Below are positions 15,454 through 21,224 of a DNA stretch of 21,224 bases, piece by piece. The translations under genes and the position numbers were made by a program. Below the pieces are notes generated by a model. The model worked only from the letters and a program-made list of their open reading frames with translations. It was not told where the DNA came from and ran no database searches. Source of the DNA: Magnetococcales bacterium. GTDB lineage: Bacteria > Pseudomonadota > Magnetococcia > Magnetococcales > DC0425bin3. The stretch lies in the NCBI GenBank assembly GCA_015229045.1, contig JADGCJ010000049.1, forward strand, positions 1 through 21,224. Direction: 5' to 3'. Each line of letters starts with the position of its first letter. Position 1 is the stretch's first letter.

Positions 15454-17745
15454 TCAATACGACGCTACTTTGGCCTGAATCCCAGTCTCGCTGGCAACCC
15501 GCGCCTGCGCCTGTTCTGCCTCGGCCAGAGTAGGATAAGGCCCGGAACGCACCCGCTGGAAACTCTTGCCATTGACATCGGCGCTCTCCTGAAAAGCAGG
15601 CAGACCACTCTTGCTCACCCGCTGATGCAGCTCATTGGCATTGGCCTTGTCAGTAAAAGCCCCCAGCTCCAGATAAAAATTGCCCCGCACCGCACTGCTG
15701 CCACTCGCACCAGGCACGGACGGTCGCGCTGCCTCCGGAGCCAATACCGCCGGAGGAGCGAAAGAAGACACCGATGCAGGCGCCCCCCCCGGCACGTCCG
15801 GCAACAAATCCTTGCCGCGTGTGATGGTAAACCCACCCCCAGCCGAAGAACCCCCGCTCGTACCGGGTTTGCTGAAATCGAGATAGGTGACCCCCGCATG
15901 CGGAGGCGCAGGCGACAACGCAGAGTCAGGCATGCGCAGACTCTGCGGACGCTGCGCGGGAGAGATACGCCCCACCTCCGGCGCCCGCTCCACACCGGGC
16001 CCCGGAGGCGGTGGCATGGCCGGTGTGATCTTTTGCACCGTGGGAGTCTCCAACACCACCCCCTCCCCGGCAAAGGGAGCGCCGCCACCCTTGCCCCGCC
16101 GGGAAGAAACCACGACAGGCCGCAGGAAAATAACCGTCTCGGTCTTGGTGAGCGACGCCTCCTTCTGCTTGGTGAAAAAGCCGCCGATCAGGGGAATATC
16201 CTGCGCCTTGGTCGACTCTGCGGCGCTCTTGTCCATTCTCTCCTGCATCAGGCCACCCAACACGGCGACCTGACCATTGCGCACCCGCAACATGGACTCC
16301 ATCTCCCGCACCCGGATTTCGGGAACCGGATTGGGCGACTCGACACCCGTCAGGGTGTTGCCCCGCACCAGACCCGGATTGGGATCGTTCACCCAGCGGC
16401 TGATGCTGGAGATGGTCGGACGTACCTTCATGCTCACCACATCCTGGGCATCGATCTGTGGCGTCACGCGCATGACCAATCCCACCGGAACGGTATGCAC
16501 CTGGCTGTCATACATCCCCTTGCCCGCACCGGACCCTTGCCCGCTCAGGGAGAAATAAATCTTGTTCTCCACCACCTTGAGCACGGCCGTCTGGTTGTTC
16601 ATGGCCATGATTTTCGGGTTGGAGAGAACCTTGACCGCACCAAATTGGTTCAGGGCCTGGACCAAAGCCGTCACCGAGCCGTTGCCTCCGGCGCCAGCAC
16701 CATTGCCACGCATCGGCAGAGGAAAAAAGGGAACACCAGCCCCCCTGCCTGGACCCTCCATGCCACTCATGACCCCCGCCGGGGTGCTGGCCAGATAGGC
16801 CCAATCCACCCCGTCCTGATAACGATCATTCAGCTCCACCTCGACGACGGTCGACTCGATGAGAACCTGCCGCTGGGCATTCTCCTGGATACGGTCGATC
16901 AGCTCCTTGATCTGCGCATGCTGTGCCGACGTGGCATGGATGGTCAATACCCCCGCATCCTGATTGAGGGAGACGATACCCGGTCTCTGACCGGAATCAT
17001 CCTCGGCAAAACGGTTGCGCTCGCTCGCACCATCCTGGTTGAGGATGGACTGGACACTGCGGGTCAGGGCCTCCCAGAACTGGCCTTTGGCACTGCCACC
17101 CGCCCCGTCCGCCAACACGTCAGACGCCGATCCCGGACGATCATTGCGCTTGCGTTTGACCCTCTTCTCCGTCCCCTGCTCCGGATTGACATAATCGACC
17201 TGATAGATGCGCGTGAGGGAGCGATCCGGGGCCAGGATGATGACGTTGTCGCGAATTTCGCAATGCACCTTCGCCTGCCGCGCCACCCTTTTCAGGATTT
17301 GCGGCAGGGTCTGATCGACGACGCTCAGGGTGATGCGGGCCGCCATGCCGGGATAGACATCCACATTCATTTTGGCATCCCGGGCCAGGCCTGCGACAAA
17401 GTCACGCACCGGCATGTTATTGACAGCGAAAGTGTAGAGTTCACCACTCCTTTTCTCGTCCATCTCCTCGACGCCCGGGCGCAAGCCGTCGTCATCGGTG
17501 TGATCCGCATGACCATCTGACGATGCGGCAACAGAAGAGCCCACATAGGTTGCTACGGTTGGATAGGTCTTCAGAGTGGCCTGAGGCGGCGATGGCTGAA
17601 AAAAACGCCCATCTCTGTGCTGGATGTCCGACGCATGCCCGCAACCCGCCAAGAAGGCACCCATCAGGAGGATGCCCCACCACACGCGCCCATGAACATG
17701 GCCGGGTGCCTGCCTGTCTGTCGATTGTGCGTAGCGCCGCGTCAT
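15454..17745 (-). CDS. mshL: MshL/PilQ-like outer-membrane secretin lipoprotein with C-terminal SPOR domain
   Basis: Secretins form the outer-membrane ring through which type IV/MSHA pili or type II substrates pass. This 763-residue protein has a lipoprotein signal peptide with lipobox LAGC (C35), an STN domain at about 103-174 (YTFAVNNMPVRDFVAGLA...), and the phrase RQVLIESTVVEVELNDRYQDGVDW typical of the MshL group. A secretin core runs to about 547, with AVLGGLMQER, PLIGGFF and TETVIFLRPVVV. A Pro/Gly-rich linker follows, then residues 688-763 look like a SPOR domain (GNFYLELGAFTDKANANELH ... VRSGPYPTLAEAEQAQARV), which binds septal peptidoglycan. I chose the ATG at 17745 for the AAGGTGG before it; a GTG at 17757 is an alternative. 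No other pilus or secretion genes are adjacent. The secretin call is firm and MshL is the likeliest subgroup. The fusion is unusual. Confidence 0.85.
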   Translation of the reverse strand: MTRRYAQSTDRQAPGHVHGRVWWGILLMGAFLAGCGHASDIQHRDGRFFQPSPPQATLKTYPTVATYVGSSVAASSDGHADHTDDDGLRPGVEEMDEKRSGELYTFAVNNMPVRDFVAGLARDAKMNVDVYPGMAARITLSVVDQTLPQILKRVARQAKVHCEIRDNVIILAPDRSLTRIYQVDYVNPEQGTEKRVKRKRNDRPGSASDVLADGAGGSAKGQFWEALTRSVQSILNQDGASERNRFAEDDSGQRPGIVSLNQDAGVLTIHATSAQHAQIKELIDRIQENAQRQVLIESTVVEVELNDRYQDGVDWAYLASTPAGVMSGMEGPGRGAGVPFFPLPMRGNGAGAGGNGSVTALVQALNQFGAVKVLSNPKIMAMNNQTAVLKVVENKIYFSLSGQGSGAGKGMYDSQVHTVPVGLVMRVTPQIDAQDVVSMKVRPTISSISRWVNDPNPGLVRGNTLTGVESPNPVPEIRVREMESMLRVRNGQVAVLGGLMQERMDKSAAESTKAQDIPLIGGFFTKQKEASLTKTETVIFLRPVVVSSRRGKGGGAPFAGEGVVLETPTVQKITPAMPPPPGPGVERAPEVGRISPAQRPQSLRMPDSALSPAPPHAGVTYLDFSKPGTSGGSSAGGGFTITRGKDLLPDVPGGAPASVSSFAPPAVLAPEAARPSVPGASGSSAVRGNFYLELGAFTDKANANELHQRVSKSGLPAFQESADVNGKSFQRVRSGPYPTLAEAEQAQARVASETGIQAKVASY

Positions 17746-18065
17746 TGTGTCTGCCACCTTGCCGTCAAGGGATTGACCACCCCCGGCCAGAGACCCCGTT
17801 CAGGAACATGCAACCGACTAATTACAGATGGAAATTCCACACATCGGCCGTGACTCGCGGGTCATGCCTTGTCACCATCCCAGGACAGCAATAGCTGGGC
17901 CAGTCTTTATAAAACAATAAGATGCGTCGTTTTTTGACCACTGAAGGATCGGGATGGAGGTCCGGCAGGAAGGGAATGATCCCTTCCTGCCCATTCCACT
18001 TTTCATTTGGTGACTTGTGCCTTACTATCAGGCGATGAGAAACGTTCGCAGCAGGAGTCTGCCCC
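17746..18065. promoter_or_regulatory. Divergent mshL/ubiE intergenic region with an 11-bp hairpin
   Basis: About 320 bases without a gene. GGCAGGAAGGG (17964-17974) pairs perfectly with CCCTTCCTGCC (17981-17991) around a 6-base loop; no T-run follows on either strand. An AT-rich TTTATAAAACAAT lies at 17906-17918 and could hold a -10 for either direction, but I cannot assign a -35. The ubiE ribosome binding site CAGGAG is at 18054-18059. Confidence 0.5.
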
Positions 18066-18818
18066 ATGACCGATGACCCCTCCACCACCCACTTCGGGTA
18101 TCAGGAGATCCCGATTGCCGACAAGGTCCACCACGTCGGAGAGGTATTTCATGCGGTTGCCGACAAATACGACCTCATGAATGACCTGATGTCTCTGGGG
18201 ATCCACCGTCTGTGGAAACGCCATGCCATCCGCCGGTTGCGTCTTCTGCCCGGTCAGCATGCCCTGGATCTGGCCGGCGGCACCGGCGATCTGGCACGTC
18301 TGATGATCGAAAAGATGCAGCATCGTGGCCGCGTGACCCTGTGCGACATCAACGCCGCCATGCTGGCCACCGGACGCCAACGCTTGACCGATGCCGGTCT
18401 GGTGGCCGGTATCGACTGGGTCCAGGGCAATGCTGAACAGCTTCCCTTCCCGGACAACACCTTCCATGCCGTCACCATCGGTTTCGGCATTCGCAACGTC
18501 ACCCGTATCGACGTGGCCCTGGCCGAGATGGTGCGTGTCCTGCGACCCGGCGGACAGCTGCTCTGCCTGGAGTTTTCCCACCTGGTCCTCCCCCTCCTGC
18601 AACCCCTCTACGATGCCTATTCGTTCAAGGTGTTGCCGGAACTCGGAGAGCGGGTGGCCAACAATCGGGAGGCCTACCAGTACCTGGCCGAGTCCATCCG
18701 CCGTTTCCCTGACCAGAAGACCTTCAAGTCCATGCTGGAACACCAGGGTCTGTTTCGCGTGGACTATCTCAACCTGGCGGCAGGCATTGCCGCGATCCAT
18801 TTTGGTTTCAAGGTGTAA
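18066..18818 (+). CDS. ubiE: Ubiquinone/menaquinone C-methyltransferase UbiE
   Basis: SAM-dependent enzyme that C-methylates the benzoquinol intermediate of ubiquinone (and demethylmenaquinone where menaquinone is made; EC 2.1.1.201/163). The 250 residues match the family. It has VFHAVADKYDLMNDLMSLGIHRLWK near the start, the SAM-binding motif I DLAGGTGD at 68-75, then NAEQLPFPDNTFHAVTIGFGIRNV and VLRPGGQLLCLEFS. AGGAG lies eight bases before the ATG. First gene of a tight three-gene plus-strand operon, with the next start only three bases after the stop. Probably acts in the cytosolic Ubi complex together with UbiJ. Confidence 0.97.
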   Translation: MTDDPSTTHFGYQEIPIADKVHHVGEVFHAVADKYDLMNDLMSLGIHRLWKRHAIRRLRLLPGQHALDLAGGTGDLARLMIEKMQHRGRVTLCDINAAMLATGRQRLTDAGLVAGIDWVQGNAEQLPFPDNTFHAVTIGFGIRNVTRIDVALAEMVRVLRPGGQLLCLEFSHLVLPLLQPLYDAYSFKVLPELGERVANNREAYQYLAESIRRFPDQKTFKSMLEHQGLFRVDYLNLAAGIAAIHFGFKV

Positions 18819-18821
18819 GCC

Positions 18822-19496
18822 ATGTTTTCCCTGCTCCAGAAACCCTTGCAGCTGCTCCCTGCGTCGGCCACGGCCATCGGTTTGGGCATCACCATCAATC
18901 TGTTCTTTTTGCGCTACCCTGACCTTCAGGAACGTCTGCGCCAGCTGGAAGGAAAGATTTTTCGCTTCGATGTCGAGGATCTGCAACAGGAGTTTTTCAT
19001 GGAGGTGGCTATTGACGGACGCGTGAGCATTCACACCTACGCCGATGAGGATCCTCATGTGACCATGGTCGGCAGCAGCAAGGCCTTTCTCTCTCTGCTG
19101 TTCAACACCGCCGACCCCGACTCCCTGTTCTTCTCCCGCGCGTTGAAAATGTCCGGTGAAACCGATACCGGCCTCCATTTCAAGAATATTCTCGACAATG
19201 TGGACATCGACTGGGAAAAAGAGCTGGCCGCCTTTGTCACGACACCCGTCGCACAAGCCCTGAGTCGTCTGGCCCGCCAGGCCCGGGAAAAAAGCAACCA
19301 GGCGCGTGACAGCATGGGCAATCTTGTGGAACAGTGGATGGAGGATCACCATGTCCCCCGCCAAAAGGATCTGACCTCTTTCCAGGATGACGTGGCGTCT
19401 CTTGTCAAGGAGGTGGATGGCCTGGACAAGCGGCTGACGCGCCTCAATCATCGGCTGGCGTTGCGCTCCGGTCCTGCGACCCCTACCGGGAACTGA
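18822..19496 (+). CDS. ubiJ: Ubiquinone biosynthesis accessory factor UbiJ (SCP2 domain)
   Basis: UbiJ is a small lipid-binding protein with an SCP2 domain that helps organise the Ubi metabolon and present hydrophobic intermediates. This 224-residue protein has the expected N-terminal SCP2 part (about residues 15-115, including the conserved type of phrase GLHFKNILDNVDIDWEKELA) and a helical C-terminus with heptad-like spacing (DDVASLVKEVDGLDKRLTRL), probably a coiled coil. The sequence alone is weakly conserved. The position between ubiE and ubiB, as in E. coli, makes the call strong. Starts three bases after ubiE and ends nine before ubiB. Confidence 0.9.
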   Translation: MFSLLQKPLQLLPASATAIGLGITINLFFLRYPDLQERLRQLEGKIFRFDVEDLQQEFFMEVAIDGRVSIHTYADEDPHVTMVGSSKAFLSLLFNTADPDSLFFSRALKMSGETDTGLHFKNILDNVDIDWEKELAAFVTTPVAQALSRLARQAREKSNQARDSMGNLVEQWMEDHHVPRQKDLTSFQDDVASLVKEVDGLDKRLTRLNHRLALRSGPATPTGN

Positions 19497-19505
19497 ACCC
19501 ACCCC

Positions 19506-21149
19506 ATGTTTGACACCTCCCGCACCCTGTTACGTCTGGCATCCATCATTCGCATCCTTGCCATTCACGACATCGAGCCCATCTCCGAGCGATTTTTTCC
19601 CTATCGCCTCCTGACCTGGCTGGCCGGTCTCAATCCGTCCACCCGCCACTTTCGGAAAAGCAACTCCAGCGGCGCCCGCATCCGTCTGGCCATGGAGCGC
19701 CTCGGACCTACTTTCATCAAGTTTGGTCAGGCCATCTCCACCCGCATGGATGCCATCCCCGAAGAGGTGGGCCAGGAGATGAAAAAACTCCAGGATGATG
19801 TCCCCCCTTTTCCTTTTGCCCAGGTACGCGCCATCGTCGAACGGTGCCTCGATGGTCCCCTGGAGCAGTTTTTTTCCCGTTTTGACGCCAAGCCGGTCGC
19901 CTCCGGATCCATCGCCCAGGTCCATCACGCCTTTACCCGCCAGGGCCGCGAGGTGGCCGTCAAAGTGAAACGACCCGGCATCGATGCCATCGTCAAGGCC
20001 GATATTCAGACTCTCTATTATCTGGCCGATCTGATCGAAGAGTACATTCCGGACTGGCGCCGGTTTCATGTCCACCGGGTGGTCAACGAGTTTGCCGCCA
20101 CCATCCGCAACGAAATGAACTTTCATCTGGAGGCCTCACGCGCCCAGGAGTTTCGCATCAATTTTCTCAAGGATCCGGAACTGCATATCCCGGAGGTGTA
20201 CTGGCCGCTCACGTCGCAGGACATTCTGACCCTGGAGTGGGTCGCCGGCATCCCGATCGACGAACTCTCCCGCTTCCCCGGCGATCCCCTGGATGTGATT
20301 CACATTTCCAACAGCATCGTCGCCGTCTTTTTCAAGCAGGTGTTTCGCGACGGTTATTTCCATGCCGATCAGCATCCCGGCAACCTCCTGGTGCGCAACG
20401 ATGGAACCCTGGTCGCCATCGATTTTGGCATCATTGGCCGGGTGGACATGCAGACCCGCATCTGGCTCGCCGACATGCTGCATGGCTTCCTCGAACGAGA
20501 CTACAAAAAGGTCGCCCGCGTCCACCTGGATGCCGGCTACATTCCCTTCAACACCAATCTTGCCGACTTTGAGGAGGCCTGCCGCCAGATCGGTGAACCC
20601 ATCTTTGGTCAACCCCTCAAGGATATCTCCCTGGCCCGTCTCCTGGCGCAACTGTTCAAGACCACGGAACGCTTTGCCATGGAGGTCCAACCGCAGCTTC
20701 TGCTGCTGCAAAAGACCATGTTGACCCTGGAAGGGGTGGGACGGGAGATCAACCCCAACCTCAACGTCTGGCTGCTCGCCGAACCCCTGATCCGCGCCTG
20801 GATGAAAGAACATCTGGGACCGAAGGGAAAACTGCGCTCCGCCCGCAAGGATGCCGGTGAGGTGGCCACCACCCTGGGTCTGTTACCCAAGGTGGTCCAT
20901 ACCGCCGTCGAACGCATGGCGCGTGACCAGTTCCGGCCCCGCCTCCACCCGGATAGCCTGGCCCCCCTCGAAGAGCGCATCAAAAATGGTCTGCGCACCC
21001 AGACCCACGCCATCACCGGGGGTTCTTTTCTGATCACGGCGGCCATCCTCGTCGTTGCCGACAAGTCCATGTGGATGAGCCTGCCTCTGGTGTTCCTGGC
21101 CTTTTTTAATTTCCTGCGTACTCCGCGCAAGTCGCGCCGTCAGTCGTGA
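19506..21149 (+). CDS. ubiB: Ubiquinone biosynthesis ATPase/kinase-like protein UbiB
   Basis: Member of the UbiB/ADCK/COQ8 family, an unorthodox kinase-fold ATPase needed for ubiquinone synthesis. The 547 residues match the E. coli-type length. Signature features are the KxGQ motif KFGQ at 72-75, the A-rich loop ASGSIAQVH at 132-140 (the family replaces the glycine loop of true kinases), the ATP lysine K153 (VAVKVK), the catalytic-loop HADQHPGN with D288, and the DFG aspartate D306. The last about 45 residues contain two hydrophobic helices (GGSFLITAAILVVADKS, then MWMSLPLVFLAFFNFL), the membrane anchor of the bacterial proteins. Only nine bases separate it from ubiJ, and no strong ribosome binding site is seen, so translation may be coupled. 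Confidence 0.97.
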   Translation: MFDTSRTLLRLASIIRILAIHDIEPISERFFPYRLLTWLAGLNPSTRHFRKSNSSGARIRLAMERLGPTFIKFGQAISTRMDAIPEEVGQEMKKLQDDVPPFPFAQVRAIVERCLDGPLEQFFSRFDAKPVASGSIAQVHHAFTRQGREVAVKVKRPGIDAIVKADIQTLYYLADLIEEYIPDWRRFHVHRVVNEFAATIRNEMNFHLEASRAQEFRINFLKDPELHIPEVYWPLTSQDILTLEWVAGIPIDELSRFPGDPLDVIHISNSIVAVFFKQVFRDGYFHADQHPGNLLVRNDGTLVAIDFGIIGRVDMQTRIWLADMLHGFLERDYKKVARVHLDAGYIPFNTNLADFEEACRQIGEPIFGQPLKDISLARLLAQLFKTTERFAMEVQPQLLLLQKTMLTLEGVGREINPNLNVWLLAEPLIRAWMKEHLGPKGKLRSARKDAGEVATTLGLLPKVVHTAVERMARDQFRPRLHPDSLAPLEERIKNGLRTQTHAITGGSFLITAAILVVADKSMWMSLPLVFLAFFNFLRTPRKSRRQS

Positions 21150-21159
21150 TAATCGGAAA

Positions 21160-21224
21160 AAATGTTGGTATGAAAGACTTTATTGGGGCTTCGCCCCAAA
21201 CCCCACCAGGACTCCGTCCTGGAC
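21160..21224 (+). repeat. Dispersed hairpin repeat, copy 4
   Basis: Starts AAATGTTGGTATGAAAGACT, then TTATT and GGGGCTTCGCCCCAAACCCC, followed by CCAGGAC-TCC-GTCCTGG. Located 10 bases after ubiB and running off the window edge. Shares 48 identical bases with copy 1 in inverted orientation. It is immediately downstream of ubiB in the same relative orientation as copy 1 is to mgtA. Confidence 0.85.

Noticed and set aside
1..21224. Composite transposon bounded by 48-bp inverted repeats
   Set aside because: No transposase or integrase is present, the content is largely housekeeping, and the same repeat occurs twice inside the interval.

Overview
The window looks like a chromosomal segment of a GC-rich Gram-negative bacterium of the Pseudomonadota. 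It carries a ubiquinone block in the gammaproteobacterial-type order ubiE-ubiJ-ubiB, an outer-membrane secretin lipoprotein, and glycogen genes. Short hairpin repeats built around GGGGCTTCGCCCCAAACCCC are scattered between genes. From memory such repeats are common in magnetotactic Magnetococcales (Magnetococcia). That lineage is an inference only; no magnetosome gene is present.

Layout. (1) Positions 1-163 hold a hairpin repeat and a perfect 50-bp tandem duplication. (2) Positions 164-2929 (minus) encode an MgtA-type Mg2+ P-type ATPase. (3) Positions 3117-9840 (minus) hold a glycogen operon, glgB followed by one large gene that fuses GlgX debranching enzyme to MalQ 4-alpha-glucanotransferase. 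glgC is divergent at 10243-11544 (plus), and the two are separated by a 402-bp region rich in palindromes. Together these genes make ADP-glucose, branch glycogen, debranch it and rework the released maltodextrins. glgA and glgP are not in the window. (4) Positions 11684-15137 form an accessory island of two ATPase/partner gene pairs facing each other tail to tail, whose last genes overlap by 21 bp. The plus-strand pair is an AAA ATPase with a DUF4276/TOPRIM-like protein. The minus-strand pair is a second, different AAA ATPase with a short GEGxSDxG protein that looks truncated. The organisation resembles OLD/PARIS/AbiL-like defence modules, and the middle of the second ATPase is markedly AT-rich. 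(5) Positions 15454-17745 (minus) encode an MshL/PilQ-like secretin lipoprotein with a C-terminal SPOR domain, which is an unusual fusion. (6) Positions 18066-21149 (plus) hold the compact operon ubiE-ubiJ-ubiB for ubiquinone synthesis. (7) The window ends in another copy of the hairpin repeat. It shares 48 identical bases, in inverted orientation, with the copy at the left edge.

The best candidates for something new are the two convergent ATPase modules, with evidence of erosion and mosaicism in the second, the secretin-SPOR fusion, and the GlgX-MalQ fusion. No tRNA, rRNA, CRISPR array, transposase or integrase was seen.
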